A stretch of 64,000 bases of DNA from the NCBI RefSeq assembly GCF_013035315.1, contig NZ_WQHP01000001.1, positions 62,001-126,000 of the forward strand. Reading direction: 5' to 3'. Below the pieces are notes generated by a model that saw nothing but the letters and a program-made list of their open reading frames with translations, had not been told where the DNA came from and did not search any database. This DNA comes from Ruegeria arenilitoris. GTDB taxonomy: Bacteria; Pseudomonadota; Alphaproteobacteria; Rhodobacterales; Rhodobacteraceae. Both the position numbers and the translations under genes were made by a program. Positions 46,619 through 55,453 of this stretch are shown one piece after another. Each line of letters begins with the position of its first letter. Positions within the stretch are counted from its first letter, which is position 1.

Positions 46619-46647
46619 TTGGACGAAGGCGCGGAATTGCTTATAAA
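46619..46647 (+). promoter_or_regulatory. Sigma-70-type promoter of the candidate small RNA
   Basis: TTGGAC (46619-46624) and TATAAA (46642-46647) are spaced by 17 bases. The predicted start at about 46654 leads straight into a hairpin and an intrinsic terminator with no gene between. The divergent YejA-like gene begins 80 bases away on the other strand. Confidence 0.55.
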
Positions 46648-46653
46648 GGATGC

Positions 46654-46729
46654 ACTGCTCGATAGGTTTCTTGCCTGTATGAAACCTGCCTCAATAACTT
46701 AACGCCCGCTTCGCGCGGGCGTTTTTTTT
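46654..46729 (+). ncRNA. Candidate small regulatory RNA, about 75 bases
   Basis: The transcript predicted from the 46619-46647 promoter has a perfect seven-base stem AGGTTTC/GAAACCT (46664-46687) with a ten-base loop, then an unpaired stretch TGCCTCAATAACTT, then a strong terminator hairpin ending in eight T. This is the layout of Hfq-dependent small RNAs: 5' stem, single-stranded seed and U-tailed terminator. No frame within it could encode a credible peptide. I do not recognise a known family. The identification is from structure and promoter only. Confidence 0.55.
46701..46729 (+). terminator. Strong intrinsic terminator with no upstream gene on its strand
   Basis: The nine-base perfect stem AACGCCCGC/GCGGGCGTT with a five-base TTCGC loop is followed by eight consecutive T. 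It is oriented plus. The gene upstream (YejA-like) reads the other way, and the SDR gene begins 100 bases downstream, so it can only end a transcript that starts within 46540-46700. Confidence 0.92.
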
Positions 46730-46831
46730 GCGCTTTTTCCGATCAGTTGCGCGGGCAGAATGTTTCCCCGTTCTCTTTGCAGGTGCAGCATGGCACTGTG
46801 TCGTCAAAGTGTACCTTCAGGGAGTTCGGCC

Positions 46832-47605
46832 ATGAGCCTTTCGAGAAAAACAGCCATCATTACCGGATCGAATTCAGGGATCGGATTGGGCGTCGCGCGC
46901 GAGCTGGCCAAGGCCGGGGCCAATGTGGTTCTGAATTCCTTCACCGACCGTGACGAAGACCATGCGCTGGCTGCCGAAATCTCGCAAGAGACGGGTACCA
47001 ATGCGCGCTATATCAAGGCGGACATGTCCAAGGGTGACGAATGTCGCGCCCTGATCGAGCAGGCGGGGGCTTGTGACATTCTGGTGAACAACGCAGGCAT
47101 TCAGCATGTTGCACCCGTTGATCAATTCCCGGTCGACAAATGGGACGCGATTATCGCGATCAACATGAACTCGGCCTTCCACACGATGGCCGCGGCGTTG
47201 CCGATGATGCGCGAGGCCGGTTGGGGGCGGATCGTCAACATTGCCTCGGCCCATGGATTGACGGCGTCGCCCTTTAAATCGGCTTACATCGCTGCCAAGC
47301 ATGGTGTGGTCGGGATGACCAAATCGGTCGCGCTGGAAACGGCGCAAGAGCCGATCACATGCAATGCGATCTGTCCCGGCTACGTGCTGACCCCACTGGT
47401 CGAGGCGCAGATTCCGAATACCATGAAGGAATACAACATGAGCCGTGAGGACGTGATCAAGAACGTCATGCTCGAACGGCAGCCGTCCAAAGAATTCGCG
47501 ACGGTCGAGCAGTTGGGTGGCACCACGGTTTTCCTGTGCTCGGACGCGGCGGCGCAGATCACGGGGACCACAATATCGGTTGATGGTGGTTGGACTGCAC
47601 TCTGA
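46832..47605 (+). CDS. bdhA: 3-hydroxybutyrate dehydrogenase (SDR)
   Basis: A 257-residue short-chain dehydrogenase that interconverts 3-hydroxybutyrate and acetoacetate. It has the NAD motif TGSNSGIG at about 11-18, the NNAG segment, and the catalytic Ser (NIASAHGL) and YxxxK (YIAAKHG) pair. The C-terminal half has the ICPGYVLTPLV and KEFATVEQLGG regions typical of 3-hydroxybutyrate dehydrogenases. ATG at 46832 follows GGGAG. It precedes the patatin gene by 16 bases, which suggests a short operon connected with ketone body or polyhydroxybutyrate use. Confidence 0.92.
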   Translation: MSLSRKTAIITGSNSGIGLGVARELAKAGANVVLNSFTDRDEDHALAAEISQETGTNARYIKADMSKGDECRALIEQAGACDILVNNAGIQHVAPVDQFPVDKWDAIIAINMNSAFHTMAAALPMMREAGWGRIVNIASAHGLTASPFKSAYIAAKHGVVGMTKSVALETAQEPITCNAICPGYVLTPLVEAQIPNTMKEYNMSREDVIKNVMLERQPSKEFATVEQLGGTTVFLCSDAAAQITGTTISVDGGWTAL

Positions 47606-47621
47606 AAAAGGAGGCGGTGTT

Positions 47622-48647
47622 GTGAAACAGATCAATCTGGCATTGCAGGGCGGCGGCGCGCATGGCGCGTTTACTTGGGGTGTCCTGGACCGGCTATTGG
47701 ACGAGGACGATATCGAGGTTGCGGCTATCACCGGAACCTCGGCCGGGGCGTTGAACGGGGCCGCGTTCAAATCCGGGATGGTTCACAACGGGCGCGAAGG
47801 CGCGCGGGCAAGCCTGAATGGGTTGTGGGCGCAGATGGGTGCGGTAGGCGATATGCGCCTTGCCAACTGGATGCAGGCAGTCGAACCCGCACAGATATCT
47901 CAGGCGATGGAGTATTCCCTGCCGTTCTCGGTTGGCGATACCGTGTCGCGACTGGTCTCGCCTTACGCCTACGGCCCGTTCTATCGCAACCCGTTGCAGC
48001 AGGTGGTCGACACATTCAACTTTGATGAGGTTTGTGCAGATCAGGGGCCACAGCTCTTTGTCTGTGCAACCTGTGTCCGCAGCGGCAAGATCCGCGTCTT
48101 TACCGGGGACGAAGTTTCAACCGACGCGATCCTGGCCTCTGCCTGCCTGCCAAATCTTTTCAAGGCGATTGAGATTTTTGACCCCAAGTCAGGCCGGACC
48201 GAGGCTTACTGGGATGGCGGATACACAGGGAATCCGGCGCTTTATCCGCTGTTTAACGATGGTTTGCCCGACGATGTGGTGATCGTGAACATCAACCCGC
48301 TTGAACGGGATGAGGTGCCGAAAACACCGCAGCAGATTCAGAACCGGATCAATGAGATCAGCTTTAACTCGTCGCTGCTGCGTGAGTTACGAGCGATCAA
48401 TTTCGTGCAGCGTCTGTTGGCGGACGGCAAGCTGAAAGCGGGCGAGATGAGCCGGGTTCTTGTTCATATGATCGCGGATGACGAGCTGATGAACGACCTG
48501 TCCGTCGCGACCAAAACGGTTCCGAACCCTGTGATCCTGCACAAGCTGAAAGACGCGGGCCGCGTTGCTGCGGATCGGTTTCTGGCTGATCACAAGGATG
48601 ATCTGGGTGAGCGCAGCTCGGTCGACCTGCCAGAGATGTTCAGCTGA
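47622..48647 (+). CDS. Patatin-like phospholipase
   Basis: A 341-residue lipid acyl hydrolase of the patatin family. The oxyanion hole GGGAHG lies at 10-15, the nucleophile Ser40 in GTSAG and the catalytic Asp in WDGGYTGNPALYP. It has no signal or membrane segment. GTG at 47622 is the start: a strong AAAGGAGG lies seven bases upstream and the protein begins right at the first strand. Its position just after bdhA suggests an intracellular role linked to polyhydroxybutyrate granules or lipid turnover. The stop abuts the stop of the convergent DUF502 gene directly. Confidence 0.93.
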   Translation: MKQINLALQGGGAHGAFTWGVLDRLLDEDDIEVAAITGTSAGALNGAAFKSGMVHNGREGARASLNGLWAQMGAVGDMRLANWMQAVEPAQISQAMEYSLPFSVGDTVSRLVSPYAYGPFYRNPLQQVVDTFNFDEVCADQGPQLFVCATCVRSGKIRVFTGDEVSTDAILASACLPNLFKAIEIFDPKSGRTEAYWDGGYTGNPALYPLFNDGLPDDVVIVNINPLERDEVPKTPQQIQNRINEISFNSSLLRELRAINFVQRLLADGKLKAGEMSRVLVHMIADDELMNDLSVATKTVPNPVILHKLKDAGRVAADRFLADHKDDLGERSSVDLPEMFS

Positions 48648-49325
48648 TCACTCGGGCGGTTGCGTTGGGTCTTTTTCGTTGGGATAGACAAGGCCCGCAG
48701 AAATCACGAGCTTAGCCGCGTCCTCGATGGACATATCCAGCAGGATCACGTCTTCGGCTGGGAAAAACAGCAAAAAGCCAGACGTCGGGTTGGGCGTTGT
48801 CGGAACGAAAACGCTCAAAAGATCGCCGCCGGTTTCCGCGCGGTCGGCCACTTCGCCTTTGGCGGTGGTCGAGACAAAACCTATCGCCCAGATACCACGG
48901 CGCGGGTATTGGATCAGGCAGGCCTTTTCGAACGACCGCTCGGTCTGGGCGAATACCGTCTCGGAAATCTGTTTGATGCCGGAATAGATCGAGCGGACGA
49001 CCGGCATCCGGTTCACAAGACTTTCGGCGAAATGGATCAGTGAGCGCCCAAGGATGCCCTTGGCGATCCAGCCGACAACGACGGTGAAGGCCAGGAAAAT
49101 GACCACCCCGACGCCCCGCAGGTTGATGCCCACATATTCTTGTGGCTGGAACCTTTGCGGAATCAGCGGCAACACCGCACTGTCGATCCAGCCGACAACC
49201 GACCAGATCAGCCAAATCGTAAGCCATACAGGCGCAATGACGACGATGCCGGTCAGGAACGACGCGCGCAGGCGGGCCAACAGGCCCGGTCGGCGATGCG
49301 GTTCTTCGTCAAATGGTGTGTTCAT
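48648..49325 (-). CDS. DUF502 family membrane protein
   Basis: A 225-residue protein of the DUF502 family with two membrane segments (about 20-48 and 70-92). They are followed by a cytoplasmic domain including the family's NRMPVVRSIYSGIKQ, RRGIWAIGF and FVPTTPNPTSGF segments. Members occur widely in bacteria and plants, and function is not established. It converges with the patatin gene with zero bases between the two stop codons. Its start is at 49325, 67 bases from the psuG stop on the same strand. Confidence 0.92.
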   Translation of the reverse strand: MNTPFDEEPHRRPGLLARLRASFLTGIVVIAPVWLTIWLIWSVVGWIDSAVLPLIPQRFQPQEYVGINLRGVGVVIFLAFTVVVGWIAKGILGRSLIHFAESLVNRMPVVRSIYSGIKQISETVFAQTERSFEKACLIQYPRRGIWAIGFVSTTAKGEVADRAETGGDLLSVFVPTTPNPTSGFLLFFPAEDVILLDMSIEDAAKLVISAGLVYPNEKDPTQPPE

Positions 49326-49392
49326 TGCAGTCCTGAGCGGCTTTGTGCCGAATTAGTTAAGCAGTCCGGTGCCTTGGTACAATAGCTTTATG

Positions 49393-50307
49393 TCAATCGC
49401 TCCGGTCCGCCAGCGCGCGTGCAATGCCAGCCGCGAGCCGGGCGTTGTTGCGCACCAGGGCGATGTTTGCAGTCAGCGAACGCCCCTCGGTCTGTTCGTA
49501 AATCCGCTGCAACAGGTAAGGCGTGACACCCTTGCCGGTGATACGATGAGCGTCGGCATCGGACTGCGCTGAGGCTATGATCGGAGCCAGTTCCTCAGCC
49601 GGGATTTGATCCTCGGCAGGGATTGGATTGGCGACCAGCTGACCGCCGGGCAGACCCAGTGCGCGGCGCGTTGCGTGCGCCTTGGCTATGTCCTCGGCAT
49701 TGTCCATGCGCAGCGGCGCGGCGTAAGGCGATTTCGCTGACCAGAAGGCCGGGAATTCGTCCTGCCCGTAGGCGATGACCGGAACGCCGAGCGTTTCCAG
49801 AACCTCGAGCGTTTTGGCAAGATCCAGGATCGCTTTGGCCCCTGCAGCCACAACTGTCACCGGGGATTGCGCCAGTTCGTGCAGGTCGGCAGAGATGTCG
49901 AATGTCGTCTCGGCACCCTGATGCACACCGCCGATACCGCCGGTGGCAAACACCTCGATCCCTGCATAGTGCGCGGCGATCATCGTGGCCGCGACCGTGG
50001 TCGCACCGGTGCCGCCGGTGGCCATGCAGGCGGCCATGTCGGCGCGGGACAGTTTGGCAACGCCTTGCGCCTGACCCAGTGCTTTCAGCTCATCGGCTTC
50101 CAGACCTACATGCAGCTTGCCCTTGATCACCGCCATTGTAGCCGGAACCGCGCCCGCGTCGCGGATGTCTTGTTCGACCTGCGCCGCCACCTCGATGTTC
50201 TGAGGGTAGGGCATCCCGTGCGTGATGATGGTGCTTTCCAGCGCGACGATGGGTTGGCCTGCGTCTTTGGCGGCGCGGACTTCGGCGGAATATTGGATGT
50301 CGATCAC
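49393..50307 (-). CDS. psuG: Pseudouridine-5'-phosphate glycosidase
   Basis: PsuG splits pseudouridine 5'-phosphate into uracil and ribose 5-phosphate. The 304-residue protein shows the family segments ALESTIITHGMPYPQNIE near the N-terminus, a GGIGGVHQGAE metal-site region, and a C-terminal VRNNARLAAGIA. Its start overlaps the stop of the PfkB kinase gene by four bases. The kinase/glycosidase pair forms the pseudouridine salvage route from degraded RNA. Confidence 0.95.
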   Translation of the reverse strand: MIDIQYSAEVRAAKDAGQPIVALESTIITHGMPYPQNIEVAAQVEQDIRDAGAVPATMAVIKGKLHVGLEADELKALGQAQGVAKLSRADMAACMATGGTGATTVAATMIAAHYAGIEVFATGGIGGVHQGAETTFDISADLHELAQSPVTVVAAGAKAILDLAKTLEVLETLGVPVIAYGQDEFPAFWSAKSPYAAPLRMDNAEDIAKAHATRRALGLPGGQLVANPIPAEDQIPAEELAPIIASAQSDADAHRITGKGVTPYLLQRIYEQTEGRSLTANIALVRNNARLAAGIARALADRSD

Positions 50308-51197
50308 AGTGGGGTTTCTCCGGATACGTATGTTGCAGCGGCGTTCAGAGCGCGGGTCAGAGCCTCTTCGCTCGATGCGCCACTGGCCTCTGAGGCGATA
50401 TGGGCCGCCATGAATGTGTCGCCCGCCCCGGTCACTCGGGTGACCAGTACGGATGGGGGTGTTTGTGTCAGGATTTCATCTGCGCTGCCTACGGTGGCCG
50501 AGTTACCTCCGTCGGTGACCAGAACGCGCAGCGCGCCACGGTCCAGCAGGCCCTTGGCTGCGGATTCGGAATCAGCGAACTCGCGTTGGCATAGTAGGCC
50601 TGCTTCTTCGAGGTTCACATAGAGCGTCGCACGCGCATGTTTCAGGAAGGGCAGCAGACGCTCGGCCTTGCCGGGCGAGGCGGGGGCCACGCGCAGATCG
50701 GCGCGGGCAAAGGCGGGGCTTTGGGCAATTTCCTCAAGCAGTGTCAGCGTCAGGTTGCCGTCCAATGCGATCGGACCTTCGAACGGTGCGTTTTCAAAGC
50801 CCAACGGACCATGCATCAGCGGGCGCAGGATTTTGGCCCCTGCGGCCTCAAGCGAATGGGCATCAGCAATGGCCGCGATCAGGCCGTTGGCCCCCTCGAC
50901 CGCCATGTACCGGTCTGTAGGCAAATCCTGCGAGCGATAGACGTGATCGGTCACCATGCCCAGCCGGGCACAGGAATTGATCAGCTCATCCCCTTCGGGA
51001 TCACGGCCAATAGCGGTCAGCAGGGTGGGGGTCATGCCAAAGCGCACGAGGGTCATGGCAATGTTCATCGCCACGCCGCCGGGCAGGCGGGTGATCCGTC
51101 CCGGCACGTCCGAGCCCTGCCGCATGGCGCTGGCAGACCGGCCAATCACGTCCCACAGGACCGAGCCAATGCAAAGAATGTCGCTGTTCTGAGTCAT
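50304..51197 (-). CDS. PfkB family kinase, probable pseudouridine kinase
   Basis: A 297-residue ribokinase-like sugar/nucleoside kinase, with the N-terminal substrate region ITRLPGGVAMNIAMTL and the C-terminal PfkB signature GAGDTFMAAHIA, whose Asp is the catalytic base. Its coupling to psuG (four-base overlap) makes pseudouridine the likely substrate, as in PsuK; this rests on context. ATG at 51197 (MTQNSDILCIGS) begins at the first strand and is preferred over an upstream in-frame start. Confidence 0.88.
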   Translation of the reverse strand: MTQNSDILCIGSVLWDVIGRSASAMRQGSDVPGRITRLPGGVAMNIAMTLVRFGMTPTLLTAIGRDPEGDELINSCARLGMVTDHVYRSQDLPTDRYMAVEGANGLIAAIADAHSLEAAGAKILRPLMHGPLGFENAPFEGPIALDGNLTLTLLEEIAQSPAFARADLRVAPASPGKAERLLPFLKHARATLYVNLEEAGLLCQREFADSESAAKGLLDRGALRVLVTDGGNSATVGSADEILTQTPPSVLVTRVTGAGDTFMAAHIASEASGASSEEALTRALNAAATYVSGETPL

Positions 51198-51242
51198 GTG
51201 ATCGTCATGCCGCAGGCCCCGCGCAGGTGCAAGGGTCAACGC

Positions 51243-51860
51243 TCACATCGCGTCGGTAAGAGCCTTGAGCGCTGCGACGGGGTCGTCTTGGGCCCAGATC
51301 TCTTCGCCAATGCCAAAGAAATCGGTATGCGGGGCGAGTTCGCGGATCAGGTCAGGCGTCAGGCCACCTTCGGCCACCACCGGCACTTCGATCATTTCTG
51401 ACCACCACTGGAACAGATCTTTCTCTGCGGTGGTGCCGTCACCCAGTGTCGAATTCCCAACCGGACCAAAGGCCACGTAGTCGGCGCCAGCTTCACCAGC
51501 GGTCATGCCGTCATGGCTGGAGGCTCCGCAAAAGCTGCCGACAATCGCGTCTGCGCCCAGTTCTTTGCGTGCGGCGCGGACCGAGCGGGCCGCGTCGTCC
51601 AGATGCACCCCGTCCAGACCCAGACGCTGGGCCAGCAGGACATGGTTCGAAATCACCAGCGCCACGTCTCGGGCATGCGCGACCTCGCGGCAGGCATCGG
51701 CCGCACGCGCGATCGTATCCTCATCACTGCCCGCAAGCGCCAGGCGGATGCAGGCGATCTCGGCACTGTCGAGCACACTGGCCAAACGGTTGGGGAAGGT
51801 GCTCAACTCAATCGTCGGCGGCGTGATCAGGTAAATCTGCGGCTGCTCGGGGGTGTCCAT
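51243..51860 (-). CDS. Thiamine phosphate synthase-like protein
   Basis: A 205-residue TIM-barrel protein of the ThiE/TenI family. Conserved segments include DGVHLDDAARSVR, ADYVAFGPVG and the phosphate-binding VVAEGGLTP. A true ThiE couples the thiazole and pyrimidine parts of thiamine. In the ThiE active site the KDRD segment and the loop with T(H)SxxE differ from those here (ISNHVLL and SFCGASSHDG), so activity is not certain, and it may be TenI-like. It lies 45 bases upstream of the PfkB kinase gene; no other thi genes are nearby. Confidence 0.82.
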   Translation of the reverse strand: MDTPEQPQIYLITPPTIELSTFPNRLASVLDSAEIACIRLALAGSDEDTIARAADACREVAHARDVALVISNHVLLAQRLGLDGVHLDDAARSVRAARKELGADAIVGSFCGASSHDGMTAGEAGADYVAFGPVGNSTLGDGTTAEKDLFQWWSEMIEVPVVAEGGLTPDLIRELAPHTDFFGIGEEIWAQDDPVAALKALTDAM

Positions 51861-52013
51861 TGGCGCGTCCTTCGCTTTCAGTCTTTTGCGCGGTTTAGCG
51901 GATTGCGGCAGGGAAGCAAACTTTTATACCCGTTTCGGGCGCAAATGATCGCCCGGGCGACTTGCCCTGCCTGCGCGCGCGGATTAGAGCAGGCGGAACT
52001 TTCGGAGACTGCC

Positions 52014-52757
52014 ATGCCCAGCGATAAATCTCAGCCCTCGTTCGTGCTCGTACGCCCGCAGATGGGCGAAAACATCGGTGCCGCCGCGCGGGCGATGTGG
52101 AATTTTGGGCTGGACCGGATGCGGATCGTTGCACCACGCGATGGGTGGCCGAACCACAAGGCCGTAGCGATGTCCAGCGGGGCCGGGCGGCTGCTGGATG
52201 AGGCGCAGCTGTTCGACGATCTGGCCGGGTCACTGGCCGACAGCACCTTCGTCTTTGCCACCACGGCCCGTCAACGAGGCCTGACTAAGCCGGTCTACAG
52301 CCCGGAACGCGCAATGCAGATCGCGGCGGAAAAGGTCGCAGCGGGTGAGAAGGTCGCCGTTCTGTTTGGCCCCGAACGCGCGGGGCTTGAGAATGAGGAC
52401 ATCGCCAAGGCCAACGCCATCATCTCGGTCCCGGTGAACCCCGAATATGCCTCGCTGAACCTCGGGCAGTGCGTGTTGCTGACCGCCTATGAGTGGATGC
52501 GCCAGACCGGAGACGTCGTGCACGAGGCCACGGATCTGGGCAAGGGCGACTGGGCCACAGGTATTGAGGTCGAGAAACTGGTCGAGCATTACGAAGACCG
52601 GCTGGAAGAGGCAGGCTTTTTCTACCCGCCCGAAAAGGCCGAAGGGATGAAAACCAACCTGCGCAATCTGTGGTCGCGGATGCGGATGACACGGGCGGAT
52701 GTGCAGATGCTTCACGGGATCATGCGTCAGATGGTCCGCTGGAAAGACAAGGGCTGA
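52014..52757 (+). CDS. trmJ: tRNA (cytidine/uridine-2'-O-) methyltransferase TrmJ
   Basis: A 247-residue SPOUT-class RNA methyltransferase. The N-terminal segment VRPQMGENIGAAARAMWNFGL and the knot motifs FGPERAGLEN (about 120) and SVPVNPEYASLNLGQCV (about 140) identify the TrmJ/TrmH group, which methylates the ribose of position 32 in tRNA. The C-terminal extension (helical, to 247) is typical of TrmJ. ATG at 52014 follows GGAG; the frame extends far upstream but that is the complement of the thiE-like gene. Start codons of the two divergent genes are about 150 bases apart. Confidence 0.92.
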   Translation: MPSDKSQPSFVLVRPQMGENIGAAARAMWNFGLDRMRIVAPRDGWPNHKAVAMSSGAGRLLDEAQLFDDLAGSLADSTFVFATTARQRGLTKPVYSPERAMQIAAEKVAAGEKVAVLFGPERAGLENEDIAKANAIISVPVNPEYASLNLGQCVLLTAYEWMRQTGDVVHEATDLGKGDWATGIEVEKLVEHYEDRLEEAGFFYPPEKAEGMKTNLRNLWSRMRMTRADVQMLHGIMRQMVRWKDKG

Positions 52758-52819
52758 GGCTGGACCTATGTTCCGCATCACCCTAGCTTGCGACGAAATC
52801 CAAGGCACAAGAGGACAGC

Positions 52820-53965
52820 ATGAGCGGTAAGCGCAGCATCTTCGAAGACGTCTCAGACACCGAAAAACAACAAGCCGTTCAACCCGGTATGCTGGATCGC
52901 GGTCGCCGTGGCGCGCGCAAGGCCATTCGTGTCTGGCTGATGATCCTGTTCGCGCTTGTGGTCATCATGATCGCGGTGGGCGGGCTGACACGACTGACCG
53001 ACAGCGGGTTGTCGATCACCGAATGGCGGCCGATCACCGGGGCTATCCCGCCGATGAACGAGGCCGACTGGCAGTCCGAGTTTGATAAGTACAAACAAAT
53101 CGACCAGTGGCGCATCCAGAACCAGTGGATGGACCTGAGTGATTTCAAATTCATCTATTGGTGGGAATGGGGTCACCGACAGCTGGGTCGCTTTATTGGG
53201 GTGGTCTGGGCGATCGGTTTCTTCGGGTTTCTGGTCGCTCGACAAATTCCTGTCGGCTGGACCGGTAAGCTGCTGATCCCAGGTCTTTTGGGGGGCGTTC
53301 AGGGTGCTGTCGGCTGGTGGATGGTCGCCTCTGGCGTAACGCAGGGTGAAGGCATGATTGCTGTCGCCAGCTACCGGCTGGCGGTGCATCTTGGATTGGC
53401 GTTTGTGATCCTGGGATTCCTGGCGTGGTATATCTTTGAGCTCGGCCGCGAGGAACGCGACCTGATGCAGGCCCGCCGCGCGAAGGAGGCGAAGCTGTTT
53501 TCGCTATCGACCGGCCTTTTGCATTTCACCTTTTTGCAAATCCTCATCGGTGCGCTGGTCGCCGGGATCGACGCCGGTCGTTCGTACACCGACTGGCCCC
53601 TAATCGGCGGGCAGCTCTTGCCGCCCGATGCCGCGATGCTGGAACCGATGTGGCGAAACTTTTTTGAAAGCCCGGGCCTGGTGCAGTTCATCCACCGGTG
53701 CGTTGGCTACCTGCTGTTCATCTTCGCCGTGATCGTCTGGCGCCGCGGCAGCACCAGCGCACATCCGCAGACCCGATTTGCCTTCAATGCAGCTTTTGCG
53801 GCGCTTTCACTCCAAGTGGTGATCGGCATCGTCACCGTGGTCTACGCAGCCCCGTGGCAGATCGCGATCTTCCACCAGTTCATGGCCGTCGTGGTCTGGA
53901 CCCTGATCCTGCGGGCGCGGTTCCTGACCGCTTACCCAATCGCAACCTCTCTGCGCGGAGCTTGA
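52820..53965 (+). CDS. ctaA: Heme A synthase CtaA
   Basis: CtaA oxidises the C8 methyl of heme O to make heme A for cytochrome oxidase. The 381-residue protein has eight predicted helices. It carries the conserved GGLTRLTDSGLSITEW segment, heme-ligand histidines in YWWEWGHRQLGR and in HRCVGYL, plus QVVIGI. No cysteine pair is seen in the first periplasmic loop, which places it with the alphaproteobacterial type. The gene starts 62 bases after trmJ and its stop lies five bases before the M32 carboxypeptidase start. Confidence 0.95.
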   Translation: MSGKRSIFEDVSDTEKQQAVQPGMLDRGRRGARKAIRVWLMILFALVVIMIAVGGLTRLTDSGLSITEWRPITGAIPPMNEADWQSEFDKYKQIDQWRIQNQWMDLSDFKFIYWWEWGHRQLGRFIGVVWAIGFFGFLVARQIPVGWTGKLLIPGLLGGVQGAVGWWMVASGVTQGEGMIAVASYRLAVHLGLAFVILGFLAWYIFELGREERDLMQARRAKEAKLFSLSTGLLHFTFLQILIGALVAGIDAGRSYTDWPLIGGQLLPPDAAMLEPMWRNFFESPGLVQFIHRCVGYLLFIFAVIVWRRGSTSAHPQTRFAFNAAFAALSLQVVIGIVTVVYAAPWQIAIFHQFMAVVVWTLILRARFLTAYPIATSLRGA

Positions 53966-53969
53966 CCCC

Positions 53970-55439
53970 ATGGCAGCCTATGATGATCTGATGGCCTTTC
54001 AGCGCGAAACAACAGCGCTGAGCGAAATTGCAGGGCGACTGGGCTGGGACCAGGAAACGGTTATGCCGCGCGGTGCGGCCCCTCAGCGGGCCGAGGAAAT
54101 GGCCGCGATCGAGGCGGTTCTTCATGCCCGCCGTTCCGATCCCCGCGTGGCGGAATGGCTGGAACAAGCAACGCCCGAGGACGAAGTTGGGCAGGCGCAC
54201 CTGCGTGAAATCCGCAGAACCTATGAGCGGACAGTCAAAGTACCTGCGGATCTTGCCAAGGCTATTGCCCGCGTAACCTCGGCCGCGCAAGGCACTTGGG
54301 CTCAGGCCCGCGCGGATGAGGACGTGGCGGCGTTTCAGCCTGCACTCAGCGAGGTTGTCTCTCTCAAACGCGAAGAGGGGGCGGCGCTGGCGCAGGGCGG
54401 TGACATCTATGACGCGATGGTCGAGGATTACGAGCCCTACACGACCGGCTCTCAAATCGCCGAGATCTTTGAACAGATGCGCCCGCGTTTGGTGGCATTA
54501 CGGGCGGCTGTGTTGGACAAGCCCGCGCCTGCAGCTCTGACCGGCACGTTTGACGAACTGGCTCAAATGCGATTGGCCCAGAAACTCGCCGTGACCTTTG
54601 GGTATGACCTGAACACGGGCCGTATCGACAAGTCGGTACATCCCTTCAGTTCGGGGTGTGGGCTGGATGTCCGTATCACCACCCGGACCAGCGCGACCGA
54701 TCCGTTCAACTGTTTCTACTCAACAGTTCACGAGGTCGGCCACGCGGTCTATGAGCAGGGGATTGACCCTGCATTCAACTTGACTCTGTTGGGCATGGGC
54801 GTGTCGATGGGCGTCCATGAAAGCCAAAGCCGCATTTACGAGAACCAGCTCGGCCGCTCGCGCGCCTTTACCGGCTGGTTGTTCGCGCAGATGAAAGACA
54901 CGTTCGGTGATTTCGGTATCGCAGACGCAGACGCGTTCTATGCGTCTGTGAATGGCGTCCATAACGGCTATATCCGCACCGAAGCAGATGAGGTGCAGTA
55001 TAACCTCCACATCATGATGCGCTTTGATCTTGAGCGTGCGCTGATGACAGGCGATCTGCAGGTCAGCGACCTTGAAGCCGCGTGGAATGACCGGTTCAAG
55101 GCGGATTTCGGATACGCAGTCGACAAGCCGTCGAACGGGTGCTTGCAGGACGTGCATTGGTCGGTGGGGCTGTTTGGCTATTTCCCAACCTATTCTCTGG
55201 GCAATGTCTACGCCGGGTGCCTTTATCAGGCACTTCGCGGGGCGGTGCCGGACTTGGATGCGCAACTGGCGCAGGGCGACACCTCGGGCGCAACATCGTG
55301 GCTGCGAGAGAACCTTCAGCAGTACGGCGCGCTTTACACTCCGCGCGACGCGATCACGCGCGCCAGCGGCGTTGAGCCGGGGCCGGAGCCGTTCCTAAGC
55401 TATCTGGAAGACAAATTCGGGGCACTTTACGGGCTTTGA
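53970..55439 (+). CDS. M32 family metallocarboxypeptidase
   Basis: A 489-residue zinc carboxypeptidase of the thermostable carboxypeptidase 1 (M32) family. The zinc motif HEVGH is at 254-258, with Glu in HESQSR as third ligand, plus the family segments RTEADEVQYNLHI and GYFPTYSLGN. There is no signal peptide, so it is cytoplasmic. Length is normal. It starts five bases after the ctaA stop, suggesting co-transcription without an obvious functional link. It converges with the ParA-like gene; 14 bases separate the stops. Confidence 0.95.
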   Translation: MAAYDDLMAFQRETTALSEIAGRLGWDQETVMPRGAAPQRAEEMAAIEAVLHARRSDPRVAEWLEQATPEDEVGQAHLREIRRTYERTVKVPADLAKAIARVTSAAQGTWAQARADEDVAAFQPALSEVVSLKREEGAALAQGGDIYDAMVEDYEPYTTGSQIAEIFEQMRPRLVALRAAVLDKPAPAALTGTFDELAQMRLAQKLAVTFGYDLNTGRIDKSVHPFSSGCGLDVRITTRTSATDPFNCFYSTVHEVGHAVYEQGIDPAFNLTLLGMGVSMGVHESQSRIYENQLGRSRAFTGWLFAQMKDTFGDFGIADADAFYASVNGVHNGYIRTEADEVQYNLHIMMRFDLERALMTGDLQVSDLEAAWNDRFKADFGYAVDKPSNGCLQDVHWSVGLFGYFPTYSLGNVYAGCLYQALRGAVPDLDAQLAQGDTSGATSWLRENLQQYGALYTPRDAITRASGVEPGPEPFLSYLEDKFGALYGL

Positions 55440-55453
55440 TGCCGGGCAAACGT

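Noticed and set aside
46442..46702. 86-codon plus-strand frame overlapping the candidate small RNA
   Set aside because: Its first part is the complement of the YejA signal peptide region, it has no ribosome-binding site, and its composition is not protein-like.
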